Shown here piece by piece: positions 1 to 10,898 of a DNA stretch of 64,000 nucleotides. The stretch's first letter is position 1. Each line of letters opens with the position of its first letter. The position numbers and the translations under genes are program-made. The notes beneath the pieces were generated by a model. The model was given only the letters and a program-made list of their open reading frames with translations. It had not been told where the DNA came from and searched no databases. Source of the stretch: Gonatopus flavifemur. Lineage: Eukaryota > Arthropoda > Insecta > Hymenoptera > Dryinidae. The stretch covers positions 30,434,001 to 30,498,000 of the forward strand of contig JAFFJZ010000001.1 in assembly GCA_018340375.1 (NCBI GenBank), in the 5' to 3' direction.

Positions 1-394
1 GTGGGGAGCGAGCCCTTTTGCTGAAATTCCAGGATAATTTAGAATTCTCAGGACAAAAGTGTAAGTTTTTTAGAACACTCTTGATAGAAAGATTTCATGA
101 TAATTATTGATTTAAATAATAAAATGAAACATTACTCGATGTTTCGACATTTGTTTTGATCTGTTCAAGAAGATACCGAAGTTACCATCGAAGCATCTTT
201 TTTGCAACAAAATACTCGAAATTGAATTCACGAAAAAATCTGGGAGGGTCTAGGGGGTTGAGTATATGAAAATTGCCCCCGCATGTATCGAGTTAAAATT
301 TACACCACAGATAACTATGGGTATAAGACACAATTATCCCAAAGGATAATTTCAAAATCCACTTTGCAAGGGTATTACAGAGGGGGAAAGTTCC

Positions 395-556
395 CTGACA
401 GCAAAAGTTGCAGTGCAACCATCATGACAACAACTTCCATGTTTGCTGCATGTTGCTGCGCATTTGGCACGCAACCTCCCAGCAACTTCCAACAACAGGT
501 GCTCCGTGTTGTTGGGAAGTTGTTGCGAATTTTTCTAGCATCTCGCTGTCTGGGTT
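395..556. repeat. GTTGCTG-word repeat, copy A
   Basis: Begins CCCTGACAGCAAAAGTTGC and is rich in GTTGTTG/GCAACA words. A second copy lies inverted at 15283-15544, including the shared segment around gcgaatttttc. Neither copy is coding: the open frames across it are repeat-derived. Confidence 0.6.
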
Positions 557-1540
557 AGATCAAGAGAATTAATTTTTTCAAAATCAACCGGTGCGATTTT
601 GACAAACAAAATTATATATCATAGTTTTCAATGAGACGGCTCAGAGGAATAAAGTAGAAGGAATTTGGATGAGGAATACGGGTGGAAAAAATTATTGTTA
701 ATTTTCACAGAATTTTTTCGAGGTTATGTTTTACCTGCAGACTATATCCTTCGACATATCCCTGGTTAAAACTTCTCGTTCATTCCCATTGAAAGAAAAA
801 ACATCCAATGGGAATGAATCAAGTTTCTGCATCGAAAATTTCTCATTGGCAAGAGGATTTCCCATTAGGGTTGATAAGGTTTTTCTTGAAGAATAATGAT
901 AAAATTAATGGGTATTTATTCGAATCTTCCGAAAATTAAGCAATGAGAATGAATGAGATTAATCCAGTCTGAACTGATTGAACATTACCATTCATTCTCA
1001 TAAAAAAAAATCAAATGGAAATGAGTTGGGTATTTTCCAAGAGTCACTATTTAGAAAAACCTTATTCAGCCTCATTCGAAACACCAATCGGAATTAATGG
1101 GAAATGCGATGAAAAAAGACAGAAAAATGATCTAAAAAACTGTTTGTCAACATTTGGGTCGGTTGTTAACAACCAATTGTTGATAACAATTCTATAAAAT
1201 GCATGTTAAATGAGATTTGTATGAGAAATTTCCATTCCAACCCGTCGCAGCCTCGCACATGGATTTCTGAATGGGTTTCAATGGGAAATTTTTGGAACCG
1301 AATTATATGGGCAGGAATAGATTGTTTCTTGAATATAGGGAATGAAAAAGTCCCTCTATGGAGTAACCGATTTGAATTACTGTTGTTTCCAGCGAATAAT
1401 TCATAAGTAGCATTAGGAAATTTCCCATTTGGTTTGACAAAAATGAATGGGAAACTTTCACGAGATCAGTGTTGAATGAGTTTGTATAGGGAATTTCCAT
1501 TCGAATCTGTCACAGCCTTCCATATTGATTCTGAATAAGT

Positions 1541-1963
1541 CCCTGGTAAAAAAGCCGGATAGGAACCCGGACTGAACCCGGATAGGATTCTCGGGTCTTC
1601 ATCCAGGTGTATCCGGGTGCGTGTACGGATTTTGCGGTGGTTCTCAATCCGGTTCTATGCGGATCCTATCCGGATTTCAGTACTGGATATTTTCAGAAAT
1701 CCCCCATGAAATTTGGATAGAATTCATTCAGCTGTCTGTTCGAGTTTCATTTCGGATTCCGAAAAATATCTGTTCCAAAAACCCGGATAGGATGCGGATG
1801 GAACCGGATAAAGAATCACCGCAAAATCCGTATACGCACCCGGATACACCCGGATGGAATCCCAGAAGTTCCGTACGGGTTTGATTCGGGTCACCATCCG
1901 GTTTTTATTCGGATCTTTATCCGGATTTCATCCGGTTCTCCATCCGGTTTTTCTACCACACTG
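1541..1963. mobile_element. CCGGAT-word palindromic element
   Basis: Bounded by CCCTGGTAAAAAAGCCGGAT on the left and a related inverted end (CCGGTTTTTCTACCACACTG) on the right. The interior holds many copies of CCGGAT/ATCCGG in both orientations, and the two halves pair as an imperfect hairpin (for example GATTTTGCGGTG and CACCGCAAAATC). It looks like a non-autonomous DNA element; no transposase is present. Confidence 0.65.
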
Positions 1964-2183
1964 AAAAAAAAATCAGCGACTACGGGCCGGCTAAATATCT
2001 GGTTGCCTGCTTTTGAATGAATAAACAAAACAATTCTATGGATTATCAAAAATGTTATTGTTGCATAAAAATTATTTTGGTGGGGGAACAAAATTATATG
2101 GATGAATTTTTTTTAGGTGCTGTATTCGTATTATTTTCACATGTTAACCAAATATTTAGCCGGCCAAGTACTTCTCTGAGTGC
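1958..2183. mobile_element. CACTG-ended MITE with GGCCGGCTAAATAT inverted repeat
   Basis: Near-perfect inverted words GGCCGGCTAAATATCTGGT (about 1986) and ACCAAATATTTAGCCGGCC (about 2147) lie inside CACTG-type ends. It abuts the CCGGAT element directly, so the two were probably inserted as a nest. Confidence 0.5.
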
Positions 2184-2341
2184 AGGGTTAGAATGAGGAC
2201 TTTCTGATATCGAATTATATGGGCAGGAATATGTTGTTCCTAGAATGTAGTTAATGAATAAGTTCCTTTCAAGAATATCTAATTGGGATTATTGTTGGTT
2301 TCCAACGAATGTGTAATGGGAGGCAATGGGAAGTTTTCCAT

Positions 2342-2465
2342 ATCCCTGCTCAAAAGAATCCATTTATCCTCGCCAAATCTCACTGAATCACGTTGAATCT
2401 TGGACGATGTCCTGACCAAATCTCATACGGCGATTTCTCAATGAGATTTGGTCAGGAGAGTGAAT
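2342..2465. repeat. Partial copy of the CCCTGGTT / TCGCCAAATCTCA family
   Basis: Contains CTCGCCAAATCTCACTGAAT and GAGATTTGGTCAGGA, as do longer copies at 34926-35153, 46209-46417 and 49783-49991. The right end is not clear. Confidence 0.5.
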
Positions 2466-2761
2466 TGGCTTCTATCATAATGAATGGAAAAATTCACGTT
2501 TTCACATAGTTATGTAAAAGTAGTTATTGCGATTATGAAAATTTCTCTGATTGTACCTATGTCTTAAAATAGACCTCTCGAAATTCAGAATTTCGGCTTT
2601 ATTCAGAAGTGAATGAAGTCTCAAAAAATCATCCCTGAAAATTTCAGAATTTTTAATAAATTCGGTTTTGAATATTTTGTTGCAAAAAAAACGTGCTCGG
2701 ATGGTAACTATACCGTCTTCTTAATGCATGTTCATTGAACTTGTTAGAAGAATAAACAACC

Positions 2762-3313
2762 CAGTAAACATTTTTCCCCTCGACATTTCAAACATTCGTT
2801 ATGTTCTCTAAATGATATTAGAAAGTTCTCTAATGCGTCGATTTTGGAAATCTTTTCATTTAAAGAACATAACCCAGACAGCACTGAAACGTTTTGAAAA
2901 CATTCACAAAACATGGTTGGTAATATACGAAACATGCAAAAAACGTCCCAGGATATTTTAAAAACGTTAGATGTATGTTTTGGAAACGTGAAAATGTCCT
3001 AGGAAGTTTTATTTACGTTTTCGACGGAGGTTATGGAAACATTTTACCGAACATGATTTAAAAACGTCGCATAAATGTTTTCCTTATTTCTTTCAATTAT
3101 TGAAATGTTCCAAAAATATTTCAAGAACATGAAAATAATGTTTTCAAAATCTAACAGGATGCATTAAAAAAAAAACGTTTTTAAAACATCCAGGATATGA
3201 TGTTTTCAGAATGAAATCTAGGAAACCAGAAACAAGTTTCTAAAATGTTCCGAGAATTTTCGGTGCTGTCTGGGAATGAATGTTTGAAATGTTGAGGGGA
3301 AAAATGTTCACTG
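2762..3313. mobile_element. AAAACATT-word foldback element
   Basis: Terminal inverted repeats of about 38 bp: CAGTAAACATTTTTCCCCTC at the left and its complement, ending ATGTTCACTG, at the right. The interior is dense in AAAACATT, AAAACGT and ATGTTTTC words in both orientations. A related left end (CCCAGTAAACATTTTTCAAA) occurs at 18424. The 63-codon frame on the minus strand here is a by-product. Confidence 0.7.
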
Positions 3314-3319
3314 AGAATG

Positions 3320-5980
3320 TTTAAAGCTAGACAGCCACGCAGATATTTAGCATTCTTGCATGGTCATGGACTTATGGTTGAAGTGACTCAAAATTTGGTT
3401 ATGATAACTAAGAAAACAAAACAGAATCACGTGAATTTGGTTGTAACAACTAAGTGAAATGGTCAAAGCCAAAATTAACTATGTTGCCTGGTTATGAGAA
3501 TCAGATTTTTCTATGGGTGTGCAATCAAAATCATGACGAAGGGCGCATTTTTTCGACTTCTGCACCCCAGATTTCAAAAGATTTCGAAAAAATCTACATG
3601 AAATAGTAATTCGCATCATCTTTCTCCGACGACTTTATACTTTGCTACAGCGTTGAATGCGCGTAAGTGAAAACGTGCAGATGTGACGTTAATGGATTGA
3701 AATCAATGCGCGACAATCCTGTCCAAGGTCTATAAGGGCAACCAAAACAGGGCCTTAAGTGAAATGAGGTTTCCTAGATTAACCCTAACCGTCATCATGG
3801 AATAATTTCCACACGAGTGATTTACACGAAAAATTCTTATCATCGAAATCCAAAGGGATTAAAGACGAAGACAAAATGTGAAATCCACAGTTTGAAAATG
3901 AGAAATACGGGTTACTGTTGATTGGTCGAAACTCATCATTGATCGAAAGTAAATTCATCGAAATTTTATTGATACAAAAAACTTCACCGAAGTTTTATTG
4001 ATCAATCAATGTTTGGTCAAAGCTGCTTGCAAATTGAAAACCATGTGCTGAAAACTTCGATGGATACATTTTAATCTCAGTAATGATATTATATATCCAT
4101 GTCGGAATGTGCAAATTATCGAAGTTAAGATTCAACATTGTAGAAAGTTTAGGTGTAGAGTTGAGTTGGAGCCTGTGTTGACATTTACTATTTGTTGAGA
4201 TGCAAACATATCTCATTGAAATCAATCATTTATTATTCATTTAAAATATATTTATGGTCTAATTTGAATTTCCAAAATCAATGACTCACTTCATACTGTT
4301 TTTCGAAAAAACATTTAGTTAAAGACTGAAATATTTCATTTAAAATGAAAAGATTCAATTGAAATTTCGAGATTTGAAATAATTCAATCTCTTTTGAATT
4401 AATCAAGTAAAATTTGATTGAATCAATAATTTCTCCAATATCATTAATATGAAATTCATAAGATTGAATGATAAATAAATTTCATTTTGGTAAGAATTCA
4501 AATTTTAGTCCGAAATTGTGCCAACAATTGCGGTTACACAAGGTATGGAAATTAATCGAAGGTGTTTTTTGGAAGGATGGTTGAATTTTTAAATTGATAA
4601 AATATAAAAAGAATCAAATTCAGAGGAATGATTCCAAGTTATGCCCTTCAAGTTTGAATCGTTTGTAGAAACGCACCTAAATTTCACACTCACAAAATCT
4701 GATGGTCTATCGTTATTTTTCTTTTCGAATTACCTCTTCGGAACTGAAAACATCGTTCGAAGAATGTCAAGAGTTTTGGTCTCTAACAGCCGAATATGGT
4801 GTTTTTCGAGCATTGATTCGTTTCAATAAACGTTTCAAACTTTAGCAACATTCCAAGTTTAAAAACTTATTCGAAAAGGTAACAATTTGAAATAAGATTC
4901 ATGAAGTGTTTTTATGAAATCAAATCTGAATAATAATCAATTTCAATATTATTGAAATGAAAAATTTTCGCGGTTTATTAATTAATGGGAGGAATTTGAT
5001 GAGTGATTGATGATCCATGATAGGTAAAACTTATTTTATAATTTTATGTATTGTTATTCGCAAGATGAATTCTAAAAACTAATTTTATTATTTTTCAATC
5101 GAATGAAACTCAAAGTATAGATTATAAGTAAGGTTCAATTGGATCACATTGAATTTGAATTGTGAATGAAAATTAAAGAAATTTTTTTCAAATGGACTGA
5201 ACGGTAAAATTACTGAACTTTTTTTATTTGAATGTGTTCTAAAATATGTACATATTGCCGGTCAATTTCATTGAAATCGATTAAGTTTTTAGAATTAAAA
5301 TAAGAATGTAATTCAATTTGTGAGTATAGTGAATATTGTTCACGTAATCTGTGTGTAGTGGTACGTTGTAATTGTAGAAATGCCTGTAAGCAGAATGAAG
5401 TTAAATTTCGGTCAATTGAACTCTGTGATGCATTGTTTTTTCGATTAATTGTTCTTTCAATCCATTATTTGTTTGATCAATTGTAATTCGATCATCTGTT
5501 TTCGATAAATTTGATTTCGATCGATCCTCATAGGCTTGAGAAATACAGGTTTTTATTTCGAAAATACAATTTTTAGATTCATTAAAAAATTCTAGGATAT
5601 TTTTGGAAAAAAAACCTTCATCTCATATTCTATGGAATCTTGAATGAAAAATCTCAGCTTTATACTCGAGAAGTGGATGAATTTCAAATAAAACACAGAC
5701 CTCTTTTTCACTTCAGAAAGGAGGTTACATGTGACATGAGTAAAATATGAAAAAAGGCTAAAAGAGTTGTTCCGTATGGGTTGTATATCACTATTCAGTT
5801 TGAAAGTGTGTAAGAGGTAACGCGAATACTACGAATAGGACTTTTTCTTTGTGTAGAAAAAACATATTTACGAAAAATTATTCGATTACTTTAATTAAAC
5901 TGGGGCATTGAAATTTCGAATGAACTCTATTATTCCTGCGGAATCATTCAATTTTTGGAGTAGCAGTTGACGAACTTTGA
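3320..5980. other. AT-rich intergenic stretch, no gene seen
   Basis: About 2.7 kb rich in AT words (ATTGAAAT, AATTGA). Open frames are short, lack splice-site support and show no recognisable family. A segment with ACGTTAATGGATTGAA near 3692 recurs near 10785, suggesting a dispersed repeat. Confidence 0.5.
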
Positions 5981-6021
5981 GGGGTTGAACATTTATTCGA
6001 ATTTATCCAAGTATGCATTTA

Positions 6022-6125
6022 CAGTAGACCCTCTCAATAGTGCCGCATGACCTCTTTCTCACTCAAATGCCTTACTTTTATAGAGTGAGGGAGACACCAT
6101 TCGGCACTATTGAGAGGGCGGACTG
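6022..6125. mobile_element. 104-bp pogo/Tigger-like MITE with TA duplication
   Basis: Inverted ends CAGTAGACCCTCTCAATAGT and a complement ending GAGGGCGGACTG are flanked on both sides by TA (6020-6021, 6126-6127). The interior is a near-complete hairpin (CTCACTC / GAGTGAG). CAG ends with TA duplication fit the Tc1-mariner-pogo superfamily; the assignment is inferred. A relative lies at 17838-17942. Confidence 0.75.
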
Positions 6126-6942
6126 TATCAATTTGACCCATGCATCGCCCAAACAGACGCTCTTTCAAGACCTATTCCAGTGATTCTAATCGACTGAAAA
6201 TTGAACATCAAAAAATTCGGTCCAAACGTTATTCTACGTAAAATTGTCTGAAATTTTGAAATCTGTGATCGAAATTCCATGAAACTGCAGATTCGAAAGA
6301 GTGTGTTCAATTATTCAATGAACCCGATGATTTTTTCATTGAACAATATTCTTTAATCAATATTTTTGTAACAAAATTCTAAAAGCCAAAAATTTCATGT
6401 TATGTCCATAAATGGCCTTCAGAACAACATTTTTTGATGAATTTCGATTGAAATAGTAGACACAGATTCTGAAGGTTGCTAATTTCAAATCCCTTATTGG
6501 ATTATGCTAATTTAAGATGAAGCATCAAAAATGGCCGGCATGAGTTTTTAAAAATGAGCTATATTTCGAAAATCATAGCAACTGTGGTTTTGGTGGTAGA
6601 TGTTTAAGAATCTGTTATTAGTTTTAGCAAATAAAGCACAATTGTGACCGAACAACGGGTTTTTAACTAATCCGTTGCCTTACAAGTTCTGTATGATTTG
6701 GTTATCAACGCTCGCCACTCAATTTTCCTCAAAATTGAGAAAACCGGATTTTCCTTCACACTGATTGAGGTTGTGGGATACAGATTAAATTAATGTTACT
6801 GTTGATTCCACGAATGCAATTAACTCATTTGAAATGTGAATTTCGATGGTGATTCCCGCCGTCAAGTTGACAGATGCCCAAATTTCATTCGAAAAATGCA
6901 CACCTCATGAGAATTTAATCGCCAGATTCATAGTTGACCATT

Positions 6943-7112
6943 TTGCTGGAAAGTAGGATTAATGAAGATTTTAACGATCAGATTCTTCAACTGACGATAT
7001 TTTACTTGAAAGTAAGATAAATGAAGATTTTAACGGTCAGTTTTTTCAACTGACGATATTTTACTTGGAAGTAAAATAAATGAAGATTTTAACAGTCAGC
7101 TTCTTCAACTGA
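6943..7112. repeat. Tandem repeat, three units of about 62 bp
   Basis: Three consecutive units share AATGAAGATTTTAACRGTCAG followed by TTCAACTGACG. The units differ by scattered substitutions. Confidence 0.75.
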
Positions 7113-7933
7113 CGCTGAGAAATTAAAAACAAATCCCCTTCAGAGATCTGTGCTTTTATTAAGCTATATGCCTGCGCATTACAAACGAGCGTTGGAACGG
7201 CAGTGCCCTTTCGTGGACTTCTCGGCTCTATTTATATGCGCTCGCCCCTATATGCTCATATCTCATTTTATATTTTTCCAGAAGTTTTAACAAAATAACT
7301 ATTATCAACTTCCTCATTACATGTTTCTGAAGAAGTTGATCACCAAATAAATACAAAAATCATTATTTTATCGTTTTTACGTTTTTCAACTTCCACCATA
7401 CAGATGGTACGGTCACACAATATGGGTTATTGAAAGACGGAAAAAAGTTTCTATTGTCATGTAAATTTGTTTATGCGAATGATTGCCCATTTCAAGATGA
7501 CGGATTCTCTATGGCACACATCAATTAGAACCAAATAGAAAATGACAAGTGTTCGAAATTTTGAGAGGAAAAGTTTTCATCAGATTTTTCCAGTTCACTT
7601 GTAAATGATATCATATTTGTTTGCAGATTTCGAAAATTGTTTATAATATACTTAAAAACTTCTTGAGGCTCACTTCAACAGCAAATTTTTATTGTACTGC
7701 CAGAGCGTGAGTGACTGTCAGTGAATGATGACTGACTTGTGAGTGTTATTAGATTCAGATATCGGACTGTCAGAAAAATTTGTAAATTTGTGAAACAAAG
7801 TATGGTGAAAAACTTGCAGATTCGTGAATTTCCAAATTCAAAAAATTTTAGTAACTTCCTAGAAGGCGTTTGTCAATGGACAAAAATTGTATTGGAATTT
7901 ACTAAAGAAATATTTTGAAAGCAACTTCGAAAT

Positions 7934-8091
7934 GGTAAGGTAGCAAGTGCCCGAAAGGCACCAAAGGTTACCCGAAGGCGGTAAAGTCTGCGACTATTTG
8001 AGGAGGGCTAGAAACTTCTAATAATTATCCTTGGATGCACAGATGTTTGTCTTTCGGGTGAATACAATTTCGGACACTTGTTACCTTACCC
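7934..8091. mobile_element. MITE with GGTAAGGTAGCAAGTG ends
   Basis: Left GGTAAGGTAGCAAGTGCCCG pairs with right CGGACACTTGTTACCTTACC. Internal CCCGAA/TTCGGG words. About 158 bp, non-coding. Confidence 0.65.
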
Positions 8092-8267
8092 TTTGAAATT
8101 TATTTGGAAGCTTTTTTACAGTCTATTCAAAGACTGTTCGATAAAACGAAGATTGTGTTTAAAGCGTTTGAGGGGTGTTTGAAGAGTGCACAATTTCATT
8201 TTGGACTGTCGAAATGTTGTCTGAAAACTTTTCTAATTATGTGGAGGATTGATAAGTCCTACATGTA

Positions 8268-9242
8268 ACACAGGCCTGCGAGGTTTCCCCCCTTGGAACT
8301 GGTGACCATTTCCCGGAGTAATTTGCTGCGTAGAATCCGAATCCGGAGTCAGAATTGGGCTATCACGTCAGGATTTTGAGATATCTGAGGTTATATACTG
8401 GGAAAATGCATTTTTTTGCTACTTATGAGGTAGTGTACAGGACGCATAAAATTTTCTTGATCTTTTTCCTCAACTGTATCAATTTAAACTGTTCTTCCCG
8501 TTTAAAATGAGTTATTGAACGGTCATGTATGATTTTTTCTCGCTAAGTTACGAGTTGTGTAATATGTCCCAACAACATAATCAGCATTCACATTTATTAC
8601 ACTGATCGGTAATGAAATTCTCCTCCAAATGAAATTCTAATTTCTGAAGTAATTTGCTGCGCTGAATTCGAATATGGCTCCAGAATTGCTATATCACGTC
8701 AGATTTTTGGGATATTTCGACCTAAAAATGTGGAAAACACTGGTTTTTGACATATTTGAGGTTACGCAAAGTCGAAGGGTGATTTTTTTTACAAAACTAA
8801 TAGATGCATCTCAAAGTATAAGACATGTTCTACCAAATGCCGTTGAGTTTGCTCAAATATCTTATTTTTTCATTGAGATACGATAATTTGAAATTTGTGC
8901 GCTCATGTATTCAATAAATAGGTGGAGACACAATGTTCAAACTGTCGTATCTCAATGAAAAAAAAAAGATATTTGAACAAACTCAACGGCATTTGGAAGA
9001 GGATGACTTATTCTTTGAGATGCATCTATTAGTTTTGTGAAAAAAATTACCCTTCGACTTTACGTAACCCCAAGTATGTCGAAAACCAGTGTTTTCCACA
9101 TTTTTAGGTCGAAATATCTCAAAAATCTGACGGGATACAGCAATTCTGGAGCCAGATTCGGATTCAGCGCATCAAAATGCTCCGGAAAAAGACATTATTG
9201 TTCGAGGGGGGAATAAGAAGTCATATTTCGCAGGCCTGTGTA
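8268..9242. mobile_element. Long foldback element with ACACAGGCCTGCGA ends
   Basis: Arms of about 230-240 bp (8650-8885 and 8940-9170) are inverted copies, for example AACTCAACGGCATTTGG against CCAAATGCCGTTGAGTTTGC. Outer ends are ACACAGGCCTGCGA and CGCAGGCCTGTGT. The left flank (8290-8400) carries another diverged copy of the arm tip. Transcription through it would give a long hairpin RNA. The 60-70 codon frames inside are arm by-products. Confidence 0.75.
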
Positions 9243-9493
9243 ATTAGAAGTAGAAATAGCCAGTTGATTGATCTGAATTGTATCATAGTTCCAAACAATG
9301 GTTTATATCTCACTTTTGAATGCGAGCAGAGCGAGCGGATGTCATGCAAGATTTGTTTGACAAAATGACTGGTGCTGCTGAATGGAGTGGAGCAAGGGCT
9401 TTGCCCCCAGGATCAAAATCAATGTTCGTCATATGACATATATCATCTTGAATTTGCATTATCTCGGTCACTGATTTTTTATCCTTGATTATT

Positions 9494-9696
9494 ACACTGA
9501 AAAAAAACTAGGGAAGTCAACCACACAGTGAGATTGGATACGGCGAACCTCGCCATGTGGTTGAGACAACTGAATATAGATTGAAATGAACTCGTATTCA
9601 ATCATTTCAAACGATATTCAGTTGATTGAACCACGCGGTGAGGTTCGCCGTATTCAACCTAGCCGCGTGGTTGACTTCCCTAGTTTTTTTTTCAGT
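9494..9696. mobile_element. CACTGAAAAAAA palindromic MITE
   Basis: Near-perfect hairpin. Left CACTGAAAAAAAACTAGGGA and right CCCTAGTTTTTTTTTCAGT, with internal words GTGAGGTTCGCCGTAT and complement. About 203 bp. Confidence 0.75.
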
Positions 9697-9987
9697 TAAA
9701 TAATGAAGGATACAAAATTAGTGACCTTCAAGATCCCAACCTGCTGTTCTTGATAAAAAATCAATATGAAATATTTTATTGAACGCAATTCATAGACACA
9801 GCATGAGATGTTTGGCTTTGAGAAGCCATATTTGATGCAGAGTCGGATGTAGATAATTTGTCAACGGGGGCGCAATTCAATCACGGCGCCCCCCTAGAGT
9901 GGAAAAAATTACCAAATTATATGTAATTTATATATAATTATATATAAGTTATACATGAAGTATGTTAAATTATAATAATAAAGTATT

Positions 9988-10147
9988 GTAGTCCAATTCC
10001 AAGTAATTAGTCGAGCTTTTTATTAAATTTTCCTCGTAGACGTTTCGAGTTGATGCAACTCTTTTTCAAGGTACATCCGGACCCATGTGTCTTGGAGTGG
10101 GTAGAAACTCCATGAAAATCTGGACTAATTACTTGGAATTGGACTAC
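9988..10147. mobile_element. MITE with GTCCAATTCCAAGTAATTAG ends
   Basis: Left GTCCAATTCCAAGTAATTAG is mirrored by CTAATTACTTGGAATTGGAC on the right. Interior of about 110 bp without coding potential. Confidence 0.75.
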
Positions 10148-10246
10148 GAAATTTCATTAGCAGAATCCATTCTACACCAAGTACGGCCCAGAACGATTTA
10201 TATTAAATTATATGCAAATTGTATATGATTCTGGAAATGTTCTCAC

Positions 10247-10462
10247 TCGAGGCCTCTAATCCGAAATTGTCCGCATGACATGGAGGAACCCTTGCCGAAT
10301 GAATTGTTGCCTAATATAATCGGAAGGAAGATGCGACCATATCTTGTGATTAAATATCCAACAATCATCTGTGCAATAACTAAGGTCTCCTTTCTCTTCG
10401 GTGCCCGGACACGTACGTCTTTTTGCCCCCTCTCAGAACTGGCTCTGATTTGATGCAACATT
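10247..10462 (-). CDS. Possible coding exon, unlinked
   Basis: A 216-nt frame on the minus strand starts right after a strong acceptor (pyrimidine-rich tract then TTAATTCAG) and ends at GGCCTCGA followed by donor GTGAGA. Only the frame beginning one base into the exon is open; it contains KRKETLVIAQMIVGYLITRY. It is more GC-rich than its surroundings. It lies 437 bp downstream of the last LRRC9-like exon on the same strand, but that exon ends in phase 0 while this one needs two bases from upstream. A missing exon would have to lie between, or this belongs elsewhere. I do not recognise the peptide; the VIAQMIVGYLITRY stretch is only vaguely IQ-like. Confidence 0.35.
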
Positions 10463-10898
10463 CTGAATTAAAAAATAAATTGATCTACAAATTCTGAAAT
10501 TGAGGATCTATGGACGCGGAAATCCCCCTAACTAGAGATATTTTTCCAGGATTTCGTGGCAAAAATATTGAAAGGCGAACTTTTTTTAATGAACATAAAT
10601 CATATTATTTTCGTTAAATAAGTGAATATAATCTTTGAAATTTGCATTTTTATGAAGTTTTGATTAGAAATTTCGAAAATTCAAACAATTTCACGTGAAA
10701 AAAACGTTTGGTTCGAATTTTTTCACGTTGAACTTTGTGTCGAATGAAGTCGCTGAGAGAAGTCTTGAAAAAGCGTCCGTTTGGACGTTAATGGATTGAA
10801 TCTCCTCTTGGAATGTAAAACTATGGACTCAGAATCAGATGGAAAATGATGTATCTAGAACATAATTATATTTTGTTTTTTTTTTAAATAATAGATAC

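Larger units (their letters stand above)
757..2350. repeat. AATGGGAAT-word element with an interrupted tandem duplication
   Basis: Starts at a CCCTGGTTAAA end near 757. Much of it consists of the word AATGGGAAT/ATTCCCATT and variants in both orientations. A unit of about 250 bp at 1203-1450 recurs as 1466-1540 plus 2190-2345 (shared tokens such as GAATTATATGGGCAGGAAT). The second unit is split by the inserts at 1541-2183. No gene is visible. Confidence 0.55.

Noticed and set aside
7140..7260. GC-richer segment considered as a tRNA-derived SINE head
   Set aside because: No A-box/B-box pair or cloverleaf could be drawn by eye.
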